A stretch of 64,000 nt of DNA from Nakaseomyces glabratus (Eukaryota > Ascomycota > Saccharomycetes > Saccharomycetales > Saccharomycetaceae), in assembly GCF_010111755.1 (NCBI RefSeq), contig NC_088953.1, positions 124,001 to 188,000 of the forward strand. The letters run 5' to 3'. The position numbers and the translations under genes were made by a program. The notes below the pieces were generated by a model, which saw only the letters and a list, made by a program, of their open reading frames with translations, did no database searches and was not told the origin of the DNA. The stretch's first letter is position 1, and each line of letters starts with the position of its first letter. Positions 41,033 to 50,966 of this stretch are shown here, piece by piece.

Positions 41033-44000
41033 CATCTGAAACGCCATCTTCAGTGGTCACCTCTCTAGAATCTTTGTGAGCTGTATTATTAGTAAATTTA
41101 AATATCGGTGTGCTAGCTGGAACTTGTCCTAGTTTACTGGCATATGATGAAAATGGTGAGCCTGCATTGGCATTGCTAGAATTGAAGGAGGTTAAAGTTG
41201 GCGATTTCAAATCTTCAGCACTAATCTGAGCTTTTTGTTTTATTCTTTCCGTCAGAGATGAAATGGATGGGGATGCCACTTGACCCTTGGACTCATCGAG
41301 GTCTGCTAGTGGGGTTTGCTCGACAGTCGAATCAGAAAATTCAGCTTCGTCAGAGTTCTGTACCTCGTGTACACCTTCTTTTTCTGAGCCATTATCAACT
41401 TTACTTTTTTCATGTGTGTTTGTAGATAACTTTGCAAATGGGGATGATGATGCGTTATCGACTTGAGATTCGCGCTTGCTATCACAATTTAAATTTGAAA
41501 ATGAGTTAGAAAAAGGAGATTGTCCTGTAGACTTTTCAAAAGCAGATTTCGCAAATGGTGAATTACTTAAATTTAAGATATTTGATGAATTAGACTGTGC
41601 TGCTTCAATATTATCCACAATTGGTGAGGCTGTATCAGATTTTAAGTTTTTGTCTACGACTTCGACAGGCTTTTCGAGATCAGGTTTTGAGTCAGTAACT
41701 TTATGAAATTCAGAATCGTGTTCTTCTTCAATAGACTTCTCGCGATCAGATACAGATTCAGAATTTTCATCATCAGAAGATGGTTTTTCATTATCTGAAG
41801 ATAAATTCAGACTATCAAGTTTTGGCGTTTCTGACCTGAAAGAATTAGAAGCTAGTTTGGCAAATGGAGATGTGGCATTTGTGGTAGCAGCAAATGCAGT
41901 GCTACCAAATGAAGGGTTTCCAAAAGAGGTACTATTAGTATTTGAGCTACCAAACGTGGTACTTCCAAATGTTGGTTTATCAATAGAACTGGAAGATCCA
42001 AAACCTGTACTACCAAATGCTGGCTTTCCAAATGGTGAACTATCAGTATCATTCTTCTCAGTTTTGATTGAAAATGCCGGTGTACCAAACGCTGTGCTTC
42101 CAAATGCTGGTTTCCCAAAAGAATTATTATCACTTCCTATGTTGGCAAATGAAGGATTTCCAAAAGAGGTACTATTAGTATTTGTACTAGCAAATGCGGT
42201 ACTTCCAAATGTTGGTTTATCAATAGAACTGGAAGATCCAAAACCTGTACTACCAAATGCTGGCTTTCCAAATGGTGAGTTATTAATGTTGTTATTTTCC
42301 GAATTTGCTGAAGAAGACAATGATCCAAATGCCGTGTTACCAAAAGTAGGCTTCGCAAATGCCGAACTTCCTGCATCATTTTTTGAAATATTAGAAGGAG
42401 GTGTAGTGTTGTCATTTATTACAGGTTCATTACTTGGCGACAACTTGATATCAGACAAAGCACCAAATGCTGGTTTTCCAAATGCTGGTTTTCCAAATGC
42501 TGGTTCTGTGGAGTTGGTTTCAGTAGATGTTTTTGAAAAGATGGACTTGTTGTCAGCAGAATCAAGTGAAACAGAGCCGAAATTATTCGAAGAATTGGTT
42601 CCAAATCCTGGCTTTCCAAAAGATGTCTTCCCGAACTCGAAAGTCTTATTTGTGTCATTTTTTTTGACTTCATCATCTATCTGTAATGTCATTGAACTAA
42701 AGGAAGGTTTTTTTGACAATTTATCAAGACCACTAAATGGTGATTTCTTTGATAACTCAAAGTTGTTAGAGTTTTTCAATTCTTCTTCTTTATCTTCAGA
42801 AATGGTGGGTTGGAAATCTCCTATTGGCTCATCATTTTTTCCTTCTTCTACTTCACCTCCATCTTGTTCATATATGGAGTAAATTCTCTCTCCAAGCAAC
42901 TTTATGTCATATTTACCAGCTTTAATTAACCCTGTATGATAAAAGCCATTGATTTGCAGGAAACCTTCATTGGTTAAAGAGTATACTAGAGGTAAAGAGT
43001 CAGTGTTATCGACACCTGGGCAAGGTTCTGGTATTTCACCAACTGTACTAAAGTCCAGACACATACCAATTGGGGTTGTATCTTCATCTGTTTCTTTACT
43101 GATAGGAAAAACTGCTCTCTCGCTGTCTTGATCAGGTTGTACTACATTAACTGAGTCCCATACAGAAATTTCACTCGATGTTGCTGACCCTATTATATTC
43201 ACGTTTTTATCTTCTTCAAATATTCCCGGTAGTATAACATTATAATAACAAGGGTATCGCAAGACGGATGCAAATGCTGGCGCAATATCGAATGTTTCCT
43301 GATATACTACTGATTCTTCCTTTTGTGATACCACGTAGGTTTTATGATCATAAGATGGATCACTTTCATCAGGTGAGACATTATTACCAAATACCACAAA
43401 GTACTCATTTTCAGACAAGATTTTTATATCCAAAGCTTCATAACCATCATCAAGTTCCTCTGATAACGACTCCGGAAGTATTATTTCTTTGTTTACCCCA
43501 TTTGATATCGTATCAGAGACGTAAATATCTTTCAGCACGCTTATGTATACCAATTTGTCATATAACACATCAAATGATGAAATATTTTCAGCAATATTCT
43601 CAAGGTTAAGATTACTGAGTGATAGTCCTTTTAATACATTACTGCTATCTAGCATGATAATTTTTGAGGGTAATGTTTTAACTGAGACTAGATCCAACTT
43701 CAATTCATGGTTCATGAGCTCTTGATTCAAATTTTCAGTACTATATTCACATATTCTGCCACTTTTAGTCACAAGTATCAACTTCCCATTCATGAACTTC
43801 AGTGCAATGATATTAGATATCTCATGCTTGTATTCTGGCTCGTAATTATCTTCCTCGTTATCATTGGTAACATATTCTCGTAATTTCTGTAAGTCGCCAC
43901 ATATTAGTAGCTCGCCTGAAGCTGCAGCATACTTGTTGTTATGATTATCAATTGCAAAATTGTCCAGCGATGCAAATGGAAGCTTAGTACTTGCTGCAGG

Positions 44001-44081
44001 TAATATTCTCTTAATTCCCAGAGGCTTGAACCCAACCTCTTCAGAGATTTTAGTCTCTAATTCTTCCCCTAAAGAAGACAT
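39576..44081 (-). CDS. NUP159: Nup159, cytoplasmic-side FG nucleoporin
   Basis: 1501 aa (S. cerevisiae about 1460). Residues 1 to about 390 form the predicted beta-propeller that docks the DEAD-box helicase Dbp5. An acidic, charged linker follows, then an FG-repeat region (about 470-760) with many FGKPAFG, FGSTAFG and FGSSSS motifs. Next comes a long Ser/Glu-rich low-complexity part with a run of ten Asn, and a C-terminal coiled-coil region (about 1260-1501) that should assemble with Nup82 and Nsp1. It works in mRNP remodelling at the cytoplasmic face of the nuclear pore. FG units in the middle are themselves recently duplicated (two near-identical blocks at about 41930-42030 and 42160-42280). 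Position and strand match YIL115C. Confidence 0.95.
41001..41030 (-). repeat. ATT trinucleotide repeat in NUP159 (10 Asn)
   Basis: Ten perfect ATT units on the plus strand encode ten consecutive Asn in the disordered part of Nup159. Confidence 0.92.
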
Positions 44082-44661
44082 ATCTGATGCTTAACTCTGT
44101 AACTAGACCTGCAGAATAGATAACAAACGAAAAGTGTATAACCCTCAATTATATCAGGCTTTCTGGAAACGCAAATCTGATGAACCAGCGCCGTATTTAT
44201 GCTAATTGCTCAATATACTGCCCAATCTTCAAGTAAAACCACTATACAAACCTGATTACAGCTGCTCTGCCAACTAAACTGTTGAACATTCTCCAAAACA
44301 ATTGCTATTCTTGTCTTCAACCTCATCGTTAAGTGCCAAATTGACAGAAATTTTTGATCCACAAAAATACTTAGTCGTCTGTAATGATGTTGACATTCAG
44401 GAAGTATACCGCATAGTATTTCACTCTAATTCAAGATAGTATACATATATATCATTGGTCTATAAGGTCTATGAACATTAGTATATGGTCGTTAGGATAT
44501 ATGGTATCAGTATCAGTTAAGTGTGGTTATTACGATCCTATATGCCATTTAACATGCTAAGGAAACAGGGAAAGAAAAATGCAAACAAAGGGAAATTAGT
44601 GTTTGTAGACTAATTCCAGTAAAATGCTTTACGAGAGTATTACCTCACAGATTCTTTATTA
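44082..44661. other. Intergenic, NUP159 promoter and POR2 3' end
   Basis: 580 bp between two minus-strand genes. No recognised element other than AT-rich sequence suitable for POR2 3'-end formation near 44640-44661. Confidence 0.5.
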
Positions 44662-45486
44662 TTATTGGAAATTTAATGACCATCCGAACTTCTTCACAGT
44701 GGGGTTGCAAACATCCATCGAAATACCTAGTCCGAGGGAAATGTTCTTTTGGAAGGGAACTTTGTAGGATAGACACGCCAATCCCGCGTCGTTTAACTTC
44801 AGTTTATATTGAGCACTATTATGGCGGTATGCGGTGGCGACTTCAACAGAGGTTTTATTGGATTCGTTGAACCGGGTAGTGGTTTTGGCTGCTGCTTCAA
44901 ACTGTGGCGACAGCTTTTGGTAGAGCGTCAATGTCATTACGTGTGCATCATTTATCAAGAACGTCAAATTACGCTTACCAGCATAGATGCCCATCGATAA
45001 GGCATATCTTGTAAACTTATTCTGCGCTATATCACATGTTACCTCAGATCCACCAACCATTTTCCCGTAGCCCATAGTCATTGATCCTACAACTTTTGTT
45101 GGGTTAAATAGATCAACGGACATCTTTGAATTCATCAATGCATTGAAATAGTTGAATCCAAGACGACTGCTCTTGATATTAACGGTACCTGGCACCCAAT
45201 TAGTAGTGACATCACTTCTCAACTGTGAGTTATTGTACTCAAACTTAGTGGAAAACTGGTTCTTGTTATCTAAACTCTGGCTTACTGCGATTCCAGTACC
45301 TTTAATAGCATGCCTACCAGATAAGTTTGCACCAAAATTGCCATCTGAAAATTTTCCTCTACTGTTAAACCTGAAATCATCAGAGCTGGTAGACACTTGA
45401 ATGACTCCCCCAGTACCATGGAAGAAGTCTCGGTTCAACACACCTTGCGCATTCCTGGAGATTTCCCCAAATTCAACTGGAATCAT
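44662..45486 (-). CDS. POR2: Mitochondrial porin (VDAC), Por2-position homologue
   Basis: 274 aa, close to the yeast VDAC length of about 283. N-terminal amphipathic helix (residues 1-20), then alternating hydrophobic/polar beta-strands throughout as in the 19-strand VDAC barrel, and a C-terminal beta-signal ending FGWSLNFQ, used for insertion by the SAM complex. No cleavable presequence, as expected for an outer-membrane barrel. It conducts metabolites and ions across the outer mitochondrial membrane. The position between NUP159 and HOS4 is that of S. cerevisiae POR2 (YIL114C), but S. cerevisiae POR1 is a paralogue and this gene may be the only or the main porin of the organism. The phosphatase gene SDP1, which lies beside POR2 in S. 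cerevisiae, is absent. Confidence 0.88.
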   Translation of the reverse strand: MIPVEFGEISRNAQGVLNRDFFHGTGGVIQVSTSSDDFRFNSRGKFSDGNFGANLSGRHAIKGTGIAVSQSLDNKNQFSTKFEYNNSQLRSDVTTNWVPGTVNIKSSRLGFNYFNALMNSKMSVDLFNPTKVVGSMTMGYGKMVGGSEVTCDIAQNKFTRYALSMGIYAGKRNLTFLINDAHVMTLTLYQKLSPQFEAAAKTTTRFNESNKTSVEVATAYRHNSAQYKLKLNDAGLACLSYKVPFQKNISLGLGISMDVCNPTVKKFGWSLNFQ

Positions 45487-45961
45487 CTATTAAAATATTA
45501 TTAAGCTGGTGATTCAGTGAGAGACCAATGCTTAGAGAGTGCCATTTATTCTGAGGTCTTTTCCACTTGTCCATTCTTTATAGCTAAAGCTCATCGCAAA
45601 ACAAAAATTTCGATTTTTCACTTTTTTCGTCTTACAATCGCAACTTCGAAAAGTACGAGCAAGTTTCCTCTAAAACATTTGGAATGAATGCTGTTAGTGA
45701 AAGAGGAAGTGCATTGTGTCTCAGCATAAACAGCCATATAAACAGTTCCGTTATCAATAGTGGCATAACACATTTATTACTGCACTTAAAGTCCAGTATT
45801 TCTTTGTGTTTTCTGGCTTAGGAACACAAAAAGACAATCGATAACTAAGACGAAGGTAATAGGGAAAAAGACTAGTGAAGATCAATTATAGCATATTAGG
45901 AGGCTTGCCTACATCAGATTTTATTTGTGATAGAACCAGCGTATAGAAACATTTACAAGGC
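45487..45961. promoter_or_regulatory. Divergent promoter region of POR2 and HOS4
   Basis: 475 bp between divergent start codons. No specific element recognised beyond A/T-rich tracts (about 45600-45640). In S. cerevisiae SDP1 occupies this place; nothing resembling a dual-specificity phosphatase frame is left here. Confidence 0.5.
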
Positions 45962-48900
45962 ATGTCTGAGAAGCAAGTCAAGAAGAGGTCATTGAGCAGC
46001 TACCTCTCAAACGTCAATTCTAGAAGAGAAGAACTGGAGAGGATAGCCAAGAAGAAAGCAGAAGAAGAAGAACGACTGAAACGGGAACAAGCAGAAAAGT
46101 TGAAACGAGAGGAAGAGGAGAAGCTTAAAAGGCAGCAAGAAGAACAACGAAAACTAGAAGATGAACGGAGGAAAGTCGAAGAGGAGAAAATTAGGAAACA
46201 ACAAGAAATTGAAGCTCTAAAAAAACAACACGAGGAACAACTTAAGAAGTATGAAGAAGAGAAGGCTTTAAAAGAAGCTACAAACAAGGATGAACTTACG
46301 AATACTGCATCATCATTTAGCTCTACTGGTATTATAAAACCAGAACCCGTACCACTTAAAAAGTCCGATGATAACACAATATTTAAAGCACCTTCCCCCA
46401 AAAAACATCTTCCTCAACAGTCCACAACACCATCAAACATGAAAACTGAGGACGCCGAACACAAAAAATTAGATAGCACAGATAATAATCCCAAACTTAA
46501 CCTCGGAGAGTCTTTATCAAGGGAGAAACTTAAGGATATGTTGAAAACTAAGAATCCACGAAATTATGATGAGGTTAAGGATGATGAATTGAGTGATACA
46601 CCAACGGAGCCTGCATCACCACCTAAACCGAGAAGGGGAAGGCTAGTTAGAGGTGACCAAATTGAGAGAAGTAGCAGTTTACATAAGGATGGCGCATCAA
46701 GCTTTGCAGGATCATCCGATTCAGAACTATCAGATATTGATGATATAAAAAGTGTCCCACTATCGAGTAGCGTCTTCCTTGAAGGAGGTTTATCTCCAGA
46801 TAGGAAAGCACCCAAACGGAAAGAGAATTTACTACCTTCTTCGCCTATAGCTAATCAATCCGAGGGGAAAACCAACCAAAACAAACATGTAAGTAGTGAT
46901 GAAGATGATGAAGATTTCGAAGAAGAGTCTGGGGAGGAAAGCACATACTCAAACAAAATGAAATCGAATGACAACCAAAAACCTCGTCATTCTAACTCGA
47001 AAATTTCAAAACAAAAGAAAGGTATTTATAGAGATTCTGGTGGTAGAACTAGACTTCAAATTGCATGTGATAAAGGTAAGTACGATGTTGCAAAGAGACT
47101 TATTGAAGAAGAGGATTACGACGTTAATGACCAGGACAATGCCGGCAACTCAGCTTTACACGAAGCTGCTCTAAATGGGCATTTGTCGATTGTAAAATTA
47201 TTAATTTCTCATGGAGCAAATGTAAATATTCAATCATATGAAATGTTCAAGGACACCCCCTTAGTTGATGCGTCTGCAAACGGTCACCTGGATATTGTGA
47301 GGTATCTTCTAAGACATGGTGCAGATCCTACAATTCCAAATGCTAAAGGATTAACTGCATACGAATCAATAGAAGAGGATTCAGATTTAGATGAAAATGA
47401 AATAAAGGTGGTACAAGATATAAAGAAAAGTCTTACCGAAGCGACAAGGAAGTGGAACACGAAACATGGTATTCATGAATCTATCAACACTTCTGATAAT
47501 AGTGGTCAGTCATCACCTATGAACAAGCATATAGAAGAATCGACAACAGCTTTCAGTGACGAGTTTTATTGGACAGACATTTCATCTTCGGGAGGTAAGA
47601 AAAAACTATTTAGAGCTTCGAAAGAAGGATATTTGCCTTATGTTGGATCTTATCTTGAAAACGGAGGTGTTCCAGATTTCAATGCATTTCTTGAAGCTGT
47701 GAAATTTGGACATGAGGATATAGCGAGTTTATTTTTGGCATTTGGTGCCAAGATCAATAAATTCAATAAAGAAGGTATGACGCCATTAATGATTGCTGTA
47801 GGTAGAAACCACTTAGGAACAGTGAAACTACTTCTGGAAGCTGGTGCTAACCCCACGTTGAAGGACAATAAGGGTCAAACTGCGATCTATCACTCAAAGC
47901 ATAACATCTTCAATTCCATAAATGATGAAGAAATAAAGCTGTTGGAAACTGCCGTAACCAAATGGCATGAGAAAGATAATGGCGAACAGGTGAACAATAC
48001 TTATGATTCTCATTCGGACACCGAGCAACGCATATCCAAAAAACGGTCACGGAATAGAAGGCGCGCGAAGTTTGAAAGTGAGGAGTCTTCTGAAGATGAT
48101 TTGAGCGAAGAGGAAGAAGAAGAGTTTAATGTTCCAAAGAAGAGACACCAAACTACACAAAGGTCGTCTGCTTCAAGCACACGCCATAACAGTGAAGCAG
48201 GGCTTCACAAGCATACTCATGGTGATGACTTGAAAGGGAGATCTTCATCTATATCAGACTCTCTTCATGATAATGACAACCGTAAGACGTTGAAGTTCAA
48301 ATCTTCCAGTAACACAGACATTTCTACAGCTTTGAATCAAGAACAAGGCCACATGGCTGGCGATAGAGCCGATGAGCACAGGAGACCCAAGTTTCAAACT
48401 CATCTGAGCGAATCACAAGTTCACAAAGAGGAAGAGATGATCAAGGAGACTCCTGAAGAGAGAGAGAAGCGGTTAAAGGCCGAGGAAGAATATATCCAGA
48501 AGAGGTTGCAACAGAAGAAGAAGAAGGAGATGGAGTTGCTACATAAGATGGAGATAGTACAGCAGAAACGTGAGAAGGAGAAAGAGAAGCAAAGGATAGA
48601 GGAAGAGAAGAGGCAAGAAGAGCTATTGAAGCAACAAGAGATCGAGCTTGCCAAACGGAAAGAGGCTGAGGAGTTAGACAGACGTAAAGCCATCAGGGCA
48701 CTATACCCGCTAGGGTTGAAGCTGATTAGTTATACGAACAAGGACGACTACCACCGGTATTTGCCGTTGTATTATTATGTTGACGATGCAGATGGGACCC
48801 GATATGTGCTGGATATCCAGATGTCTGTGATATTAAAGGACGACGAGCTAACGAACCGAGAGTACGATCGGAAACACAAAGTCGGCAAGCAAGAGACGCG

Positions 48901-49294
48901 GCAGCTGTGGAACCTGCTGAAGTTCATATACTTGTATGGAGGCAACTTCACCAGCGACGACAGGCAGAGGTACGTGGTGAACTTTGACGGTGTGGACATC
49001 GAAACCCGTCTCGGGTTCGAGACGCTAGAGTACACGAAGTTCGCGAACCTGCCGATGCACTGGATCCCCCTGGATGCCATCCAGATGGACTCCCACATAA
49101 GAGACACTTTGCAAAACAACATGGTCCAGATCGACCTGTCCCCGCGCACCCGTCTCGGCGACAACTCTGCCACCACACCAGGCCAACCACAGCCTCAGCC
49201 TCAGCCTCAGCCACAGCCTCAGCCTCAGTCCCAGTCTCAGCCACCGAGACCCCTGCGGTTCAGACAGATACCAAGACCTCAGCGCATGTGGTAA
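45962..49294 (+). CDS. HOS4: Hos4, ankyrin-repeat subunit of the Set3 histone deacetylase complex
   Basis: 1110 aa (S. cerevisiae about 1083). The N-terminal 15-110 region is a Lys/Glu-rich coiled coil. Disordered Ser-rich segments follow, then two ankyrin blocks: about 355-480 (TRLQIACDKGKYDVAKRLIE, SALHEAALNGHLSIVKLLIS, and DTPLVDASANGHLDIVRYLL) and about 545-650 (KKLFRASKEGYL, TPLMIAVGRNHLGTVKLLLE). A second charged coiled coil spans about 830-915, and a conserved C-terminal domain ends in a Pro-Gln repeat. Hos4 is part of Set3C (Set3, Snt1, Hos2, Hst1, Sif2), which represses or resets transcription of inducible and meiotic genes. Synteny with YIL112W supports the name. Confidence 0.92.
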   Translation: MSEKQVKKRSLSSYLSNVNSRREELERIAKKKAEEEERLKREQAEKLKREEEEKLKRQQEEQRKLEDERRKVEEEKIRKQQEIEALKKQHEEQLKKYEEEKALKEATNKDELTNTASSFSSTGIIKPEPVPLKKSDDNTIFKAPSPKKHLPQQSTTPSNMKTEDAEHKKLDSTDNNPKLNLGESLSREKLKDMLKTKNPRNYDEVKDDELSDTPTEPASPPKPRRGRLVRGDQIERSSSLHKDGASSFAGSSDSELSDIDDIKSVPLSSSVFLEGGLSPDRKAPKRKENLLPSSPIANQSEGKTNQNKHVSSDEDDEDFEEESGEESTYSNKMKSNDNQKPRHSNSKISKQKKGIYRDSGGRTRLQIACDKGKYDVAKRLIEEEDYDVNDQDNAGNSALHEAALNGHLSIVKLLISHGANVNIQSYEMFKDTPLVDASANGHLDIVRYLLRHGADPTIPNAKGLTAYESIEEDSDLDENEIKVVQDIKKSLTEATRKWNTKHGIHESINTSDNSGQSSPMNKHIEESTTAFSDEFYWTDISSSGGKKKLFRASKEGYLPYVGSYLENGGVPDFNAFLEAVKFGHEDIASLFLAFGAKINKFNKEGMTPLMIAVGRNHLGTVKLLLEAGANPTLKDNKGQTAIYHSKHNIFNSINDEEIKLLETAVTKWHEKDNGEQVNNTYDSHSDTEQRISKKRSRNRRRAKFESEESSEDDLSEEEEEEFNVPKKRHQTTQRSSASSTRHNSEAGLHKHTHGDDLKGRSSSISDSLHDNDNRKTLKFKSSSNTDISTALNQEQGHMAGDRADEHRRPKFQTHLSESQVHKEEEMIKETPEEREKRLKAEEEYIQKRLQQKKKKEMELLHKMEIVQQKREKEKEKQRIEEEKRQEELLKQQEIELAKRKEAEELDRRKAIRALYPLGLKLISYTNKDDYHRYLPLYYYVDDADGTRYVLDIQMSVILKDDELTNREYDRKHKVGKQETRQLWNLLKFIYLYGGNFTSDDRQRYVVNFDGVDIETRLGFETLEYTKFANLPMHWIPLDAIQMDSHIRDTLQNNMVQIDLSPRTRLGDNSATTPGQPQPQPQPQPQPQPQSQSQPPRPLRFRQIPRPQRMW
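49184..49243 (+). repeat. Pro-Gln coding hexanucleotide repeat at HOS4 3' end
   Basis: About nine imperfect CAGCCT-type hexamers encode alternating Gln-Pro then Gln-Ser just before the Hos4 C-terminus. Confidence 0.85.
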
Positions 49295-49438
49295 TAGTCC
49301 TAATATATAAGGTATAGAGCTATAGTGTAGTATTACCCGGAAATAACAGAAAAGTACATATACACGAAGTCCACGCGATCCGTCCCTTCCTCCCCTCTAC
49401 CCACGTACACATCTACGAAGTCAACGCTTCCTCCGATC

Positions 49439-49445
49439 TGATTGG
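49439..49445 (+). promoter_or_regulatory. CCAAT/HAP-type site upstream of COX5B
   Basis: TGATTGG fits TNATTGG, the core of the Hap2/3/4/5 site, 313 bp upstream of the ATG. Confidence 0.4.
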
Positions 49446-49619
49446 CCAGCGAACTACTGAAAAAACAAAAGGAAATCGCTGCCAGCTTCCTTCGGCAGGG
49501 GAGACAAAGGAGACAACGGGGATAAGTTGGTTTTGCGTAGAACAGCCCGCACAGCATCCTTTGTTTCTATAAGCTTTTCCCTCGAGAGTCATAATTTTCC
49601 ATTCTGTGCAAACTTCTTC

Positions 49620-49626
49620 TAATTGG
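49620..49626 (+). promoter_or_regulatory. CCAAT/HAP-type site upstream of COX5B (proximal)
   Basis: TAATTGG fits TNATTGG, 132 bp upstream of the ATG. Confidence 0.4.
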
Positions 49627-49666
49627 CTGTCTATTGCGTGAGCAATGGGACCATTCATGCAACAAA

Positions 49667-49675
49667 TATATAAAA
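49667..49675 (+). promoter_or_regulatory. TATA box of COX5B
   Basis: TATATAAAA, 85 bp upstream of the ATG. Confidence 0.6.
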
Positions 49676-49751
49676 CAGTTGTGAAACTGGTTCCTTGCTT
49701 GCGTCGTGTTTTCTTTAGACTACAATACCAAGAAACAAAAAGAACGAAATA

Positions 49752-50201
49752 ATGTTGCGTACTCTTCCTAAAGTTTGTCGTGTCACTCCTGTCAGGTTTG
49801 CACAAAGTGCTGCTATTTCCAAGGCCTCTATCATGGACCTGCCTTCCAGATGGGAGAGCATGCCATCCACCGAGCAACAGAACATTGTGAGCAAGCTTGC
49901 TGAGCGTCAGAAGCTGCCATGGAACCAGCTAACAGAGACCGAGAAGCAGGCTGCGTGGTATATCTCATATGGTGAGTGGGGTCCTAGACGACCTGTGCAC
50001 GGTAAAGGTGATGTTGCCTACATCACAAAGGGTGTTATCCTCGGTCTGGGTATCTCCATCGGCCTGTTTGCTTTCATAAGGCAATTTGCAGGCGACTATC
50101 CAAAGTCCATGAACAAGGAATGGCAGTTGAAGTCCGACGAGTACTTGAAGTCCAAGAATGCAAACCCATGGGGTGGTTACTCTCAAGTGCAATCCAAGTA
50201 A
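49752..50201 (+). CDS. COX5B: Cox5b, cytochrome c oxidase subunit V (COX4-type)
   Basis: 149 aa. N-terminal mitochondrial presequence rich in Arg and hydroxylated residues (MLRTLPKVCRVTPVRFAQ). The matrix domain has DLPSRWESMPSTEQQ and the family motif YISYGEWGPRRP, one transmembrane helix (about 92-110, ITKGVILGLGISIGLFAFI) and the intermembrane tail ending NPWGGYSQVQSK. It is the nuclear-encoded subunit that surrounds Cox1. The segment RRPVHGKGDVAYITKGV is closer to S. cerevisiae Cox5b than Cox5a as I recall, and the locus is that of YIL111W. Unlike S. cerevisiae COX5B it reads through without an intron. HAP-type promoter sites suggest respiratory induction, so this could be the main isoform. 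Confidence 0.94.
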   Translation: MLRTLPKVCRVTPVRFAQSAAISKASIMDLPSRWESMPSTEQQNIVSKLAERQKLPWNQLTETEKQAAWYISYGEWGPRRPVHGKGDVAYITKGVILGLGISIGLFAFIRQFAGDYPKSMNKEWQLKSDEYLKSKNANPWGGYSQVQSK

Positions 50202-50780
50202 AGCAATGTTCAGAGCGGTATATTTTGTTTAATCTATATTACTGATTCACTAAAACAGCAGAACAACTACCAAGAAAGAAAACAACAACGAACAATATCT
50301 TAATTATTATGAAATAAGAGCGTGACTGGTACTAGATGTTGTGCTACCTCCTCTACCATTGCCTTCTATTGTGTTTTAATCTTAGTTATGAAGACATTAC
50401 TGAAAGGTCCAGTTGCGTAACTATGCCAACCGGCTCCTTCATCTACATCTAATACTTCTTTTTTTTTATTTCCTAAACATTGATCAATTCCATTTTGTTC
50501 ACATTAATGCTCGATTGCCAGTGGCTTTCACTCCCACATCGAGCTTACCTTTTTATATAAGAATGATCAACTTATTTATCATATATTCTACAAAAAATAG
50601 AAGAATTTTTTTAGTTTGAAAGCTACTCCACCCTCACCGAAACACGTACTTGTTCCTGAACTCACCACTTGGTATCAACATCCAAGTTAAGAAGCACTAG
50701 CCATTCATTGGAGCCAGTGAACAATCGTCCCATTTATTACTGCTTGCTTACTCATACTGCTTGAACAGGAATATTATCAG

Positions 50781-50788
50781 TCACGTGA
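50781..50788. promoter_or_regulatory. TCACGTGA E-box (Cbf1/Pho4/Tye7 type)
   Basis: Perfect 8-bp palindrome with CACGTG core, 179 bp upstream of the HPM1 ATG. A centromeric CDEI was considered, but no AT-rich CDEII or CDEIII follows. Confidence 0.45.
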
Positions 50789-50825
50789 ATACCGAGCAAC
50801 CCTCATGAAAAAAGTGAAAAGCGAT

Positions 50826-50835
50826 GCGATGAGCT
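50826..50835 (+). promoter_or_regulatory. PAC box (GCGATGAGCT)
   Basis: Contains GCGATGAG, the PAC motif of ribosome-biogenesis genes, bound by Dot6/Tod6. It forms a perfect 10-bp inverted repeat with 50865-50874. An A-rich RRPE-like stretch lies just upstream (about 50805-50820). Confidence 0.6.
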
Positions 50836-50864
50836 GGGCATTGATCAATGCACAACACTAGGCA

Positions 50865-50874
50865 AGCTCATCGC
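50865..50874 (-). promoter_or_regulatory. PAC box, inverted copy (AGCTCATCGC)
   Basis: Exact reverse complement of 50826-50835, 29 bp away, 93 bp before the HPM1 ATG. Confidence 0.6.
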
Positions 50875-50966
50875 TAGGTGTAAGCTGATAAAACACTGGT
50901 GAATTGCAGATTACAAGTTCTCACAAAAACTATTGAACACAGTGGAGTAAGCTTGTGATTATTAGG

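Larger units (their letters stand above)
49295..49751. promoter_or_regulatory. COX5B promoter region
   Basis: 457 bp. Holds two TNATTGG (reverse CCAAT) sites and a TATATAAAA. No Rox1-type hypoxic site was clear by eye. Confidence 0.6.
50202..50966. promoter_or_regulatory. HPM1 promoter region
   Basis: 765 bp between COX5B and HPM1 on the same strand. The distal part is AT-rich; the proximal 200 bp hold a CACGTG palindrome and an inverted pair of PAC boxes. Confidence 0.6.

Noticed and set aside
41857..42882. 341-codon plus-strand frame antisense to NUP159
   Set aside because: Shadow of the FG-repeat coding strand.
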